A DNA stretch of 64,000 nt, from assembly GCA_963699525.1 (NCBI GenBank), contig CAVOUI010000004.1, positions 186,001 through 250,000 of the forward strand. Reading direction: 5' to 3'. This DNA is from SG8-41 sp963699525. Lineage in GTDB: Bacteria; Pseudomonadota; Gammaproteobacteria; Burkholderiales; SG8-41. The notes under the pieces are model-generated. The model saw only the letters and a program-made list of their open reading frames with translations. It did not search any database and was not told the origin of the DNA. Below, piece by piece: positions 36,564 to 45,826 of this stretch. How positions within the stretch are numbered: the stretch's first letter is position 1; each line of letters starts with the position of its first letter. The translations under genes and the position numbers were made by a program.

Positions 36564-37487
36564 ATGCACATCGCCGGAACCGCGGCCTTTCCCCGCTTTG
36601 CCCGTCTGCTGCGTGCCGGGGCGGGGTTCGCCCTGTTCGCCGCGCTCTCGAGCGTTGCGCTGCAGTTGTCCGCAGCGGAGCGCTACGAGCAGGGTTTGCT
36701 GTGGCGCGTCGAGGGCGCCGGTGCAGTGCCGAGCCACGTCTTCGGGACCGTGCATCTTGCCGACCCGCGAGTGACGCGATTACCCCCTGCGGTGGCGCGG
36801 GAATTCGAGCGCTCGCGCAGCCTCACGCTCGAAGCGGGGCTCGATTCGGACGCGATACTCGTGCTCGCCGGCCGGATGATATTCACCGACGGTCGCGACC
36901 TGCCGGGCGTAGCGGGCGCCGAGCTGTTCGACCGCGCCGCCCGGCTGACAGCCGGACTTGGGCTTCCCGAGGCCCTGCTGCGGCCGTTCAAGCCATGGGC
37001 GGTCGCCGTGCTGCTGAGCGTGCCGCCGCAGGACCCCTCGAGCGTGCTCGACGTCGTGCTGGGGCGCCTCGCCGCGGAGCAGGGCAAGCCGGTCTACCAG
37101 CTGGAAAGCATGGAAGAGCAAGTCTCCGTCTTTGAGGACATGCCGCTGCCGGACCAGGTCGCGCTGCTCAGGCAGGCGGTGGACGAGTACGAGCAGATGC
37201 CGAGCCAGACCGGGCGCGTCGTCGACGCCTACCTCGCGCGCGACCTCGCCGCCCTCTGGCGCATCAGCCAGGAAAGCGCCGGGGCAGGAGCGGAAGAGCG
37301 CCGGCTGAACGACGTCCTGATGCAGCGCCTGCTCCACGAGCGCAACGACCGCATGGCCGAGCGCGCGGAGGCGCGGCTCAAGGAAGGGGGCGCCTTCATC
37401 GCGGTGGGCGCGCTGCACCTGTATGGCAGCGGTGGCGTGCTCGCGCTCCTCGAGCGCCGCGGCTGGCGCATCACGCGCGTCTACTAG
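36564..37487 (+). CDS. TraB/GumN family protein
   Basis: 307 residues with an N-terminal signal peptide (RAGAGFALFAALSSVALQLS). TraB/GumN hallmarks are SHVFGTVHLADPRV near the N terminus, the second motif LTLEAGLD, and the C-terminal FIAVGALHLYGSGGVLALLE. The two GxxH motifs and a conserved Glu suggest a metal-dependent hydrolase fold related to Tiki proteases. The bacterial role is unknown. It starts about 50 bases ahead of dnaE on the same strand, but no functional link is evident. Confidence 0.85.
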   Translation: MHIAGTAAFPRFARLLRAGAGFALFAALSSVALQLSAAERYEQGLLWRVEGAGAVPSHVFGTVHLADPRVTRLPPAVAREFERSRSLTLEAGLDSDAILVLAGRMIFTDGRDLPGVAGAELFDRAARLTAGLGLPEALLRPFKPWAVAVLLSVPPQDPSSVLDVVLGRLAAEQGKPVYQLESMEEQVSVFEDMPLPDQVALLRQAVDEYEQMPSQTGRVVDAYLARDLAALWRISQESAGAGAEERRLNDVLMQRLLHERNDRMAERAEARLKEGGAFIAVGALHLYGSGGVLALLERRGWRITRVY

Positions 37488-37537
37488 AATCCGCATCACG
37501 CCTTTCGGCGGCGGGCCGCGCGCCGTAAAATGGGCGC

Positions 37538-40500
37538 GTGAGCCCGTCGTTCGTCCATCTGCGATTGCACAGCGAATACTCGATCGTGGATGGCATCGTC
37601 CGCCTCGACGAGGCGGTCGAGGCGGCGGCGGCCGACGGCATGCCCGCACTGGCGTTGACCGACCTCGCCAACGTCTTCGGCATGGTCAAGTTCTACCAGG
37701 CAGCGCGCGCGGCGGGCGTGAAGCCCGTCGTCGGATGCGACGCGTGGCTCGAGAACGAGTCCGACCGTGACAAGCCCTACCGCATGCTCCTGCTCTGCCA
37801 GTCGCGGGCCGGATACCTGCGGCTCTCCGAGCTGCTGACCCGCGCCTACCGGGCCAACCAGTACCGCGGCCGAGCCGAGCTCAAGAAAAGCTGGTTCGAG
37901 GAATCCGGGAGCGACGGCCTGATCGCGCTGTCCGGCGCCCACCAGGGCGACATCGGGCAGGCGCTGCTGGTCGACAACTCGAAGCAGGCGCAGCGGCTCG
38001 CCCGCGAATGGCGCGAGCTCTTTCCGGGCCGCTTCTACATCGAGGTGCAGCGGCTCGGCAAGGGCGCCACGGTGCACGGCGCGGCGAGCGTGCCGCTCGA
38101 AACCTACGTTCAGCGCGCGCTCGGGCTCGCCTCCTCCGAGAAGCTGCCGGTGGTGGCGACGCATCCGGTGCAATTCGTGAAGCGCGAGGACTTCAGGGCG
38201 CACGAGGCCCGGGTATGCATCGCGCAGGGCTACACGCTGTCCGACCAGCGCCGCCCGCGGCTCTTCAGCCCGGAACAATACTTTAAGTCGCAGTCGGAGA
38301 TGGCGCAGGCGTTCCGCGACGTGCCGCAGGCGCTCGCCAACAGCGTGGAGATCGCGCGCCGCTGCAACCTGGAGATCGAGCTCGGCAGGAACCGGCTGCC
38401 GCAGTTCCAGACGCCGGGGAACGCCAGTCTCGACGAATACCTGCGCAGCCGGGCGGCCGAGGGGCTCGAGCACCGGCTGGCGCAGCTCTACCCCGACGCG
38501 GCGCTGCGCGAGCGCCAATTGCCGCGCTACCGCGAGCGGCTCGATTTCGAGATCCGCATGATCCAGCAGATGGGCTTTCCCGGGTATTTCCTGATCGTCG
38601 CCGATTTCATCAACTGGGCGAAGCACAACGGCGTGCCGGTGGGTCCGGGGCGCGGCTCGGGCGCCGGGTCGCTCGTCGCCTATTCTCTCGGCATTACGGA
38701 CCTCGATCCCCTGCGCTACGACCTGCTGTTCGAGCGCTTTCTCAACCCGGAGCGCGTCTCGATGCCGGACTTCGACATCGATTTCTGCCAGGACGGGCGC
38801 GACCGGGTGATCGAATACGTGAAGAGCCGCTACGGGGTCGACAGCGTCTCGCAGATCGTCACCTTCGGCACCATGGCGGCGCGGGCGGTCGTGCGCGACG
38901 TGGGGAGAGTGCTCGATCTTTCCTACACTTTCTGCGACCAGCTCGCGAAGCTGATCCCGTTCCAGCCGGGCCGCCATCTCACGCTCGCGGACGCGCGAGA
39001 GATCGAGCCCCAGCTTGCGGAGCGGGAGCAGAAGGAGGAGGAGGTGCGGGAGCTCCTCGCGCTGGCAGGGCAACTGGAGGGCCTCACGCGCAACGTCGGC
39101 ATGCACGCGGGGGGCGTGCTGATCGCGCCGGGGAAGCTCACCGATTTCTGCCCGCTCTATGCGGCCGACGGCTCGGACAGCGTCGTCTCGCAGTTCGACA
39201 TGAAGGACGTCGAAGCGGTGGGGCTCGTGAAGTTCGATTTTCTGGGGCTCACGACGCTGACCATCCTCGACTGGACGCTGAAATACATTCCGCCTCCCTC
39301 ATCTCTCGAATTGAGCTCGCTGCCGCTGGACGACGCGGCGACCTACCGATTGTTCGCGGCCGCCGACACGACCGGCGTGTTCCAGTTTGAATCGCGCGGC
39401 ATGCGCGATCTCCTCGTGCGCGCGAAGCCGGACCGCTTCGAGGACATCATCGCGCTGGTCGCGCTCTACCGGCCGGGGCCGATGGAGCTGATCCCGGAGT
39501 TCGTGCGCCGCAAGCACGGAGGACGGGTCGACTACCCGGACCCGCGGGTGGAGCCGATCCTCAAGCCCACCTACGGCATCATGGTCTACCAGGAGCAGGT
39601 GATGCAGCTCGCGCAGATCATCGGCGGCTACACGCTGGGGGCGGCCGACCTGCTGCGGCGGGCGATGGGCAAGAAGCTGCCGGAGGAGATGGCGCAGCAC
39701 CGCAGCATTTTCGTCGCGGGCGCGGGAAAGAACGGGATCAGCGAGCGGCGCGCGAACGAGCTGTTCGACCTGATGGAGAAGTTCGCGGGCTACGGCTTCA
39801 ACAAGTCCCATGCGGCCGCCTACGCGCTCGTCGCGTACCAGACCGCCTACATGAAGGCCCACCATGCCGCGGCCTTCCTCGCGGCCAACCTGTCGGCGCT
39901 GATGGGCGACACCGACAAGGTGGAGCTGTTCGTCGAGGACGCGCGCGCGCACGGCATCGATCTCCTGGTTCCCGACGTCAACCGCTCGAACTACCGCTTC
40001 GAGCCGGAACCCCCCACTCAATCTCCCCCCTTGGCAAGGGGGGAGAAGGAGAGGGGGGTCATCCGCTACGGGCTCGGCGCGATCAAGGGCACGGGCGAGG
40101 CGGCGATCGCCTCCATCGTGGAAGCGCGCCGGGAGGGCCCGTTCCGGGACCTGTTCGATTTCTGCCACCGCGTGGACAAGCGCCTCGTCAACCGCCGCGT
40201 GGTGGAGTCGCTGATCCGCGCCGGCGCCTTCGATTCCCTGAACGACCATCGCGCGAGCCTGCTCGCCACCGTCGGGGTGGCGCTCGAGAGCGCGGAGCAG
40301 GCGAGCCGCGCCGCGCACCAGGTAAGCCTGTTCGGCGACCTCGCGGAGAGCGCGCAGCGGCCGGCGCCCCTCGAGGCGCAGCGCTGGAGCGAGAAGGAGC
40401 GCCTGCAGAATGAAAAGGCAGCGCTCGGCTACTACTTCAGCGGACACCTTTTCAGCATCTACCGCGACGAGGTGCGCCGCTTCGTCCGCACGCGCCTCGC

Positions 40501-41089
40501 CGATCTCGGCGCCTCGGGAAACGGCGACTATGCCGGCCGCACGTGCTGGATCGCGGGCATCGTGCTCGGCACGCGGGTGCAGACCACCGCGAGCGGCCGC
40601 ATGGGTGTCATCCAGCTCGCGGACGACTCCGGACGCTTCGAAATCGTGGCATTCCGCGAGGTGTTCGAGAAATACCGCCCGAAGCTGAAAGAGGACGAGT
40701 TGCTGGTGCTGGAGGTAAGGTTGCGGGCGGCGCGCGCGCGCGCCGCCGTGAACGGCGAAGTCGAGCCGGGACCGGATTTCGGAATGCGCATCGAGGCATT
40801 GAACGTTCTCGATCTCGCGGAGGCGCGCAACCGCTTCGCGCGTGGCGTGCGAATCACGTGCAACGGCGCCTCGTCGGGCAGCCGGCTGCGCGAGGTGCTG
40901 GCGCCGTACCGCAGCGGCCGCTGCCCGGTGTCGATCGTCTATGCGAACCGCGACGCGAGCTGCGAGATCGACCTCGGCGAGGCGTGGCGCGTGAACCTGC
41001 ACGAGGACCTGATCAAGTCGCTCTCGGAGTGGTTCAGTCCCGAGAACGTGCGCATCGTCTACAACGAAACCGCAAGTCGTGAATCGTGA
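37538..41089 (+). CDS. dnaE: DNA polymerase III alpha subunit
   Basis: 1183 residues from GTG 37538. The N-terminal PHP domain (FVHLRLHSEYSIVDG) is followed by palm, thumb and finger regions. The catalytic aspartates lie in MPDFDIDFCQDGRDR, and GPGRGSGAGSLVAY and FNKSHAAAYALVAYQTAYMK are conserved. The helix-hairpin-helix and OB domain (IAGIVLGTRVQTTASGRMG) are at the C-terminal side. An unusual in-frame segment (PTQSPPLARGEKERGV, about residues 826-841) is encoded by a GC-rich palindromic element between NYRFEP and IRYGLGAIKG; relatives have only a few residues there. The gene is otherwise complete, with no frameshift. The last codon overlaps the next gene's GTG. Confidence 0.96.
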   Translation: MSPSFVHLRLHSEYSIVDGIVRLDEAVEAAAADGMPALALTDLANVFGMVKFYQAARAAGVKPVVGCDAWLENESDRDKPYRMLLLCQSRAGYLRLSELLTRAYRANQYRGRAELKKSWFEESGSDGLIALSGAHQGDIGQALLVDNSKQAQRLAREWRELFPGRFYIEVQRLGKGATVHGAASVPLETYVQRALGLASSEKLPVVATHPVQFVKREDFRAHEARVCIAQGYTLSDQRRPRLFSPEQYFKSQSEMAQAFRDVPQALANSVEIARRCNLEIELGRNRLPQFQTPGNASLDEYLRSRAAEGLEHRLAQLYPDAALRERQLPRYRERLDFEIRMIQQMGFPGYFLIVADFINWAKHNGVPVGPGRGSGAGSLVAYSLGITDLDPLRYDLLFERFLNPERVSMPDFDIDFCQDGRDRVIEYVKSRYGVDSVSQIVTFGTMAARAVVRDVGRVLDLSYTFCDQLAKLIPFQPGRHLTLADAREIEPQLAEREQKEEEVRELLALAGQLEGLTRNVGMHAGGVLIAPGKLTDFCPLYAADGSDSVVSQFDMKDVEAVGLVKFDFLGLTTLTILDWTLKYIPPPSSLELSSLPLDDAATYRLFAAADTTGVFQFESRGMRDLLVRAKPDRFEDIIALVALYRPGPMELIPEFVRRKHGGRVDYPDPRVEPILKPTYGIMVYQEQVMQLAQIIGGYTLGAADLLRRAMGKKLPEEMAQHRSIFVAGAGKNGISERRANELFDLMEKFAGYGFNKSHAAAYALVAYQTAYMKAHHAAAFLAANLSALMGDTDKVELFVEDARAHGIDLLVPDVNRSNYRFEPEPPTQSPPLARGEKERGVIRYGLGAIKGTGEAAIASIVEARREGPFRDLFDFCHRVDKRLVNRRVVESLIRAGAFDSLNDHRASLLATVGVALESAEQASRAAHQVSLFGDLAESAQRPAPLEAQRWSEKERLQNEKAALGYYFSGHLFSIYRDEVRRFVRTRLADLGASGNGDYAGRTCWIAGIVLGTRVQTTASGRMGVIQLADDSGRFEIVAFREVFEKYRPKLKEDELLVLEVRLRAARARAAVNGEVEPGPDFGMRIEALNVLDLAEARNRFARGVRITCNGASSGSRLREVLAPYRSGRCPVSIVYANRDASCEIDLGEAWRVNLHEDLIKSLSEWFSPENVRIVYNETASRES
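40010..40058. repeat. Nested palindromic element inserted in frame in dnaE
   Basis: The inner arms TCTCCCCCCTTG (40022-40033) and CAAGGGGGGAGA (40035-40046) are perfectly complementary around one base. The outer arms at 40010-40019 and 40049-40058 (CCCCCC-x-CTC and its complement) pair with one mismatch. The element is about 49 bp and keeps the dnaE frame. Similar GC-rich stems are at 55432-55468 and 60554-60574. Confidence 0.85.
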
Positions 41090-41847
41090 GTCGCGATTCG
41101 CTTCGACGCACGCTGCACACCTTCGGAAGATCACCGCGCACGAATCCCGGATCACGAGCCAGGAGTCGCGCCCTCGTTGTCTTGGCACTGTTGCTGCTGT
41201 GCGCCGCCTTCCCGGCGGGCGCGGGCGAGGCGGAATGGCGGCACCTGCACGACCAGGCCGCCGCGCAACTTCAGCGCGGCGATTTCAAGCAAGCCGCGCA
41301 GCTCGCGCGCCAGGCGCTGAAGGAGGCCGAATCGGCGCTCGGTCCCGAGCACCGCGCCACGGAGATGAGCCTCTCCACGCTCGCGCTCGCCCTGCGCCTC
41401 GCCGGGGAGCCGGACGAGGCGCTGCCCGTGGCCCAGCGCCTCGTGGTCCTCAGAACAAAGCAGTATGGACCGGAGGATCCGGCGACGGCGATCGCATTGC
41501 ACAACAGCGCCGAGATCCTGATCGCGCAGAACCGATTTGTGGAGGCGGAACTTACGCAGTTGCGGGCTCTGACAATATTCGAGAAGAAACTGGGTGAAAA
41601 GCACGTCAATACCGCCACCGCCCTCCATAATATGGGCGCGATCCTGCTCCGGCAGGAAAAATACGGCGAAGCCGAGAAGTACCTGCGCCGCGCGCTCGCG
41701 GCGAAAGAGCAGGTTCTGAAGCCCGGCCACCTGAGCATCGCCCACACGCTGGACAACCTCGCGGCGGCGCTCGATGCGCAGGGCCGGACCATCGAGGCGG
41801 ACAAGTACCGGCGGCGGGCCGAGGGCATCCGCCGGAAAGCGGCGTAG
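41086..41847 (+). CDS. Exported tetratricopeptide repeat protein
   Basis: 253 residues from GTG 41086, a four-base overlap with dnaE. The first 30 residues are encoded by degenerate copies of a GAATCGTGAGTCGCGATTCG-like repeat. A hydrophobic export signal (ALVVLALLLLCAAFPAGAG) follows. Four TPR-type repeats begin at about residue 48, including LGPEHRATEMSLSTLALALR, DPATAIALHNSAEILIAQNR and EKHVNTATALHNMGAILLRQ, the kinesin-light-chain-like variety. It is likely periplasmic and a scaffold; the partner is unknown. The true start may be further downstream, at the signal peptide. Confidence 0.75.
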   Translation: MSRDSLRRTLHTFGRSPRTNPGSRARSRALVVLALLLLCAAFPAGAGEAEWRHLHDQAAAQLQRGDFKQAAQLARQALKEAESALGPEHRATEMSLSTLALALRLAGEPDEALPVAQRLVVLRTKQYGPEDPATAIALHNSAEILIAQNRFVEAELTQLRALTIFEKKLGEKHVNTATALHNMGAILLRQEKYGEAEKYLRRALAAKEQVLKPGHLSIAHTLDNLAAALDAQGRTIEADKYRRRAEGIRRKAA

Positions 41848-41853
41848 GTTGCT

Positions 41854-42129
41854 TTATTCAGTGGGGCGCGTCTCGAACGCGCCGTAATCCCCGCTGGCGT
41901 CGGTAACGCGCAGCTCGGCAACGACGGCGCTGGGCGGGCCGCGCCGCGCCCAGGCCATCATCGCTTCCACCGCGCCGGCGGATCCCTGGACGACCGCTTC
42001 CACGCTGCCGTCGCGGCAGTTGCGCACCCACCCCGTCAGCCCGAGCTCGCGCGCCTTGCGCTGCATGTAGAAGCGGAAGCCTACCCCCTGCACGCGGCCG
42101 GTGATGACGAGATGCTTGGTGACCGCCAT
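41854..42129 (-). CDS. acyP: Acylphosphatase
   Basis: 91 residues, standard length. GRVQGVGFRFYMQRKARELG contains the catalytic Arg19, and GWVRNCRDGSVEAVVQG contains Asn37. It hydrolyses the carboxyl-phosphate bond of acyl phosphates such as acetyl- and carbamoyl-phosphate. Convergent with the TPR gene (6-base gap) and divergent from the DsrE-like lipoprotein. Confidence 0.93.
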   Translation of the reverse strand: MAVTKHLVITGRVQGVGFRFYMQRKARELGLTGWVRNCRDGSVEAVVQGSAGAVEAMMAWARRGPPSAVVAELRVTDASGDYGAFETRPTE

Positions 42130-42183
42130 GATGGGATGGTAGTGTACCGTTTCCCGGAACACGAACTGGTGCAGGAGGCGATC

Positions 42184-42639
42184 ATGACCGCGATTCGAAT
42201 CAGTCTTGCGTTGGCTGCCGCGACGCTCGTTGGCGTAACGGGATGTACGTCCACCGGCGGTGTCGACCCGAAGTCCAACGTCGCGCCCGACAAGGTGGTC
42301 TACCACGTCAATGACAGCGGCGCGCAGGCGGTGGGCGCGTTGCGCAACATCGGCAATCACCTGGAAGTCAATCCCGAGGCGAAGATCGTGGTGGTTACGC
42401 ACGCGCAGGGCGTGGACTTCCTCATGGAGGGCGCCAAGGACCGCAACGGCAACCCGTATAACGTCCGCGTGGAGGAGCTGAAAGCGCGGGGCATCCAGTT
42501 CGACGTGTGCGAGATCACGCTGCGCAACCGCAAGTTGTCGAGAAGCCAGTTCATTCCCGAAGTGACCTTCGTGCCTTCCGGCGTCGCCGAGATCACGCGG
42601 CTGCAGCAGCGCGAGGGCTACGCTTACCTCAGGCCCTGA
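42184..42639 (+). CDS. DsrE-like domain lipoprotein
   Basis: 151 residues from the ATG at 42184, preceded by GGAGGCGATC. The signal peptide has the lipobox VTGC. The remainder has the DsrE/YchN-like alpha/beta pattern: YHVNDSGAQAVGALRNIGNH, EAKIVVVTHAQGVDFLMEGA, ELKARGIQFDVCEITLRNR and VTFVPSGVAEITRLQQREGY. The single Cys in FDVCEIT sits where sulfur-carrier DsrE proteins have their Cys. Lipidated DsrE-like proteins are widespread in proteobacteria with poorly defined roles. A good intrinsic terminator follows. Confidence 0.75.
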   Translation: MTAIRISLALAAATLVGVTGCTSTGGVDPKSNVAPDKVVYHVNDSGAQAVGALRNIGNHLEVNPEAKIVVVTHAQGVDFLMEGAKDRNGNPYNVRVEELKARGIQFDVCEITLRNRKLSRSQFIPEVTFVPSGVAEITRLQQREGYAYLRP

Positions 42640-42683
42640 GCACGCCCGGTGCGCGCGCTCGCCGCGCTGCGCTGAATCGTAAC

Positions 42684-42710
42684 GGGCGGCTCCGGCCGCC
42701 CTTCCTGTTT
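42684..42710 (+). terminator. Intrinsic terminator after the DsrE-like gene
   Basis: GGGCGGC (42684-42690), loop TCCG, GCCGCCC (42695-42701), then TTCCTGTTT. Perfect 7-bp stem and a T-rich tail 45 bases after the stop codon. Confidence 0.75.
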
Positions 42711-42738
42711 GCGCGGAGCGCGGCATACCGCATAAAAT
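42709..42738 (+). promoter_or_regulatory. Candidate promoter of the hyf-like operon
   Basis: TTGCGC (42709-42714), an 18-base spacer and TAAAAT (42733-42738) lie about 125 bases before the first ATG. An imperfect dyad around GGGAGGAATATTCTCCC follows at about 42757-42773 and could be an operator. Matches to the consensus are moderate, and no conserved sigma-54 element was seen. Confidence 0.35.
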
Positions 42739-42864
42739 CCATTTTTTGCCGGCGGGAGGAATATTCTCCCGGCGGCCACCGCACTCAGCCGATGCCCGCT
42801 TCTACCGCGTCCCACCTGGCACATGCCATCGGCGGACCGTACGCATAAGCGCCGATAATCTCAG

Positions 42865-44878
42865 ATGGATTTCTCTTCGTTCCGGCCGGTCGAGGCGGCG
42901 GTCACTTTATCCGTGATTTGGCTCGTCCTCGGCGGCGCGGGGCTGGCGTTTGCGCGCGCCCCGCGCGTCGTCACCCATGGGGTGTTTCCGGCGGGCGCCG
43001 CGATCGCACTGGCGCTGGCGCTCACCGGGCTCTGGGCGATGAACGCGCCGGTGAGCACAGCGGTCCTGCCAGCGGGGCTGCCCGACCTGCCGTTCCACGT
43101 GCGCGTCGATCCGCTGTCCGGATTCTTCCTGCTATTGCTCGGCGGCGTTTCGTTCGGCGTCTCGCTCTTCTCCGCGGGCTACTTCCGCGGCAGCGAGGAC
43201 AGTTCGGTCGGATTGCTGTCATTGCAGTATCACGTGTTCCTCGCCAGCATGGGTTTCGTGCTGATCGCGGACGACGCCTACCTGTTCATGGTCGTCTGGG
43301 AATCGATGGCGCTGTCATCGTATTTCCTCGTCACCGCCGAACACCACAACGAGCAGAACCGCAAGGCCGGCTTCATCTACCTGCTGGTGGCGCATTTGGG
43401 GGCGATCAGCATCCTCCTGTCCTTCGGCGTGCTGCACGGCGGACACGGCGATTACACCTTCGACGCGCTGCGACGCGCCGAGCTCTCTGGGTTCTGGGCC
43501 ACGATCGCCTTCGTGCTGGCGTTTTTCGGCTTCGGCGCCAAGGCCGGCATGTTGCCGCTGCACGTGTGGCTGCCGGAAGCCCACCCTGCGGCGCCGTCGC
43601 CCGTGTCCGCGCTCATGTCGGGAGTCATGCTGAAGACAGCGATCTACGGCATGGTGCGCGTGATCTACGATCTCATCGGCGGCATCCGGTGGGAATGGGG
43701 CTTGACCGTGCTGCTGTTCGGCGCAGCGACGTCGCTTTTCGGCGTGTTGTTCGCGCTGATGCAGCATGACCTCAAGCGCCTGCTCGCGTACCACTCGGTC
43801 GAGAACATCGGCATCATCCTGATCGGCATCGGGCTGTCGATGGTGTTCCTCGGCAGCGGCCATCCGGTCGCCGCCGCGCTGGGGCTGATCGCCGGTCTCT
43901 ATCACACGCTCAATCACGCGGTTTTCAAAGGGCTGCTGTTCCTCGGCGCCGGCGCGATCCTGAAGTCGACCGGGCTGAGAAACCTGAACGAGATGGGGGG
44001 GCTGATCCGTTACATGCCTCATACCGCACTCTACTTTCTCGTCGGCGCGCTCGCGATTTCGGCGCTGCCGCCGTTGAACGGCTTTGTCTCCGAGTGGCTC
44101 ACCTTCCAGGCATCGCTGCAGGCGCCTCTATTGGAAAGCAGCGTGGTGCGGAGCCTGGTGCCGATCGTCGCCGCCGTCCTCGCGCTCTCGGGAGCCCTCA
44201 CCGGCATGTGCTTCGTCAAGGTGTACGGGGTCGCCTTCCTGGGTCAGCACCGGCACGAGCTTTCCGAGAAGCCGCGAGAGGCGAGCGGGTGGGAGCGGGC
44301 CGGGATGCTATGGCTTGCGCTTGCCTGCTTCGCCCTCGGATTGCTGCCGGTGTTCATGATCGGGCAGTTGAACAAGGTCAGCCTGGCATTGATCAAAACC
44401 GGGCTGTCCGATGAGGCGATGGCATCAGGCTGGTTGTGGCTGGTGCCGACCTCGAGCGCGCAGGCAAGCTACAGCCCGATCGTGTTTCTGCTGGTGATCG
44501 CCGCGGTATTCGCGCTGACGTATCTCGTGGTACGGCACGTTTACCACGGCCGGCTCCGCCGCTCCGATCCGTGGGACTGCGGCTTTCCCGCGCAGACTTC
44601 CCGCATGGAGGACACGGCCGATGGATTCGGCCAGCCGATCCGCCAGATCTTTGCGCCGGTTTACCGGATCCACCGCGAGATTCCGCGCGCCGACGACCCG
44701 CGGCCGGTGTTCAAGCAGGAGGTCGAGGACCGGCACTGGTATGCGATGTATCTGCCGATCGCACGGCTCGCCGAGTTTCTCTCCGGCCACATCGGCAAAG
44801 ATACAGCAGGGGCGCATCTCGGTGTACTTGCTGTACAGCTTCCTGACGTTGATCGCGCTGCTGGTATTCGCCCAATGA
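42865..44878 (+). CDS. hyfB: Hydrogenase-4/complex I-like membrane subunit HyfB (NuoL/M family), interrupted by a +1 indel
   Basis: About 670 residues and 15 or so membrane helices of the Mrp-type antiporter-like family that moves protons in complex I and group 4 hydrogenases. Markers are VVWESMALSSYFLVTAEHHN, GAKAGMLPLHVWLPEAHPAA, the broken helix and Lys in LMQHDLKRLLAYHSVENIGI, and HTLNHAVFKGLLFLGAGAI. The C-terminal region (DPWDCGFP and FSGxIGK-like LSGHIGK) matches HyfB. At 44799-44802 an extra A in AAAG shifts the frame; without it the protein ends KIQQGRISVYLLYSFLTLIA and stops at 44876-44878. The stop overlaps the hyfC ATG as ATGA. As written, the shift creates a false fusion with hyfC. 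Confidence 0.9.
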
Positions 44879-45825
44879 AGCAGGCGAGCGACATCGTATT
44901 CCAGGTGCTGCAGTCGGTGCTCGTGGTGCTGATCGCGCCCCTGGTGCTGGGCTGGGTCAACCAATGCCGCGCCTGGCTGCAGAACAGGAGCGGCGCGGGG
45001 ATCTGGCAGCCGTACCGCGTGCTGAACAAGCTGTTTCACAAGGATGCGGTGCTGGCGCACAACGCGTCCCCCTTGTTCCGGTCCACGCCGTACATCCTGT
45101 TCGGCTGCATGTGGCTCGCGGTCGGCATCGTGCCGGTGCTGGCTACGTCGCTGCCCTTCGCGCCGGCGGCGGACGTGATCGCGCTGGTCGGGCTGTTCGC
45201 GCTCGCGCGCGTGTTCGTGTCGCTCGCCGGCATGGACATCGGCACCTCCTTCGGCACGCTCGGCGCGCGCCGCGAGATGATGATCGGTTTTCTCGCGGAG
45301 CCGGCGATGCTGATGACGCTGTTCACTGCCTCCCTCATCAGCCACTCCACCTCGCTGCCGACCATCGTCGAGACGCTGGGCCAGGGGGAGTTGGTGATCT
45401 ATCCGAGCATGGCATTCGCGGCGGTTGCTTTCCTGATGGTATTGCTCGCGGAGAACGCGCGCATTCCGATCGACAATCCGTCCACGCACCTCGAGCTCAC
45501 CATGATCCACGAGGCGATGATCCTCGAGTACTCGGCGCGTCACCTGGCGCTGGTCGAATGGGCCTCGAGCTTGAAGCTCACCGCCTATATCACGATCGGT
45601 ATCGCCATTTTCGTGCCGTGGGGAATCGCCCAGGCCGGGGACTGGACCGGACTGCTGATCGCGCTTGCGGTTCTCCTGGGGAAGCTCGCGTTGGCCGGCG
45701 CGGGGCTGGCGCTGCTGGAAACGATTTCGGCCAAGATGCGCATCTTCCGCGCGCCGGAATTCCTCGGCACCGCTTTCATGCTCGCCACGCTCGGCATGTT
45801 GATCCACTTCCTGCTCGAGGCCTGA
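44875..45825 (+). CDS. hyfC: Membrane subunit HyfC/HycD (NuoH family)
   Basis: 316 residues from the ATG at 44875. Eight or so helices of the NuoH/HycD family that links the soluble arm to the membrane arm. Markers are PYRVLNKLFHKDAVLAHNAS, FVSLAGMDIGTSFGTLGARR with the conserved MDIGTSFGG-like segment, and ARIPIDNPSTHLELTMIHEA, the acidic loop of the quinone- or ion-coupling chamber. It overlaps hyfB by four bases. Confidence 0.92.
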   Translation: MKQASDIVFQVLQSVLVVLIAPLVLGWVNQCRAWLQNRSGAGIWQPYRVLNKLFHKDAVLAHNASPLFRSTPYILFGCMWLAVGIVPVLATSLPFAPAADVIALVGLFALARVFVSLAGMDIGTSFGTLGARREMMIGFLAEPAMLMTLFTASLISHSTSLPTIVETLGQGELVIYPSMAFAAVAFLMVLLAENARIPIDNPSTHLELTMIHEAMILEYSARHLALVEWASSLKLTAYITIGIAIFVPWGIAQAGDWTGLLIALAVLLGKLALAGAGLALLETISAKMRIFRAPEFLGTAFMLATLGMLIHFLLEA

Positions 45826-45826
45826 G

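Noticed and set aside
42865..45825. HyfB-HyfC fusion protein
   Set aside because: One extra A in AAAG explains it, and both natural ends (stop and ATG, ATGA overlap) are present in the sequence.
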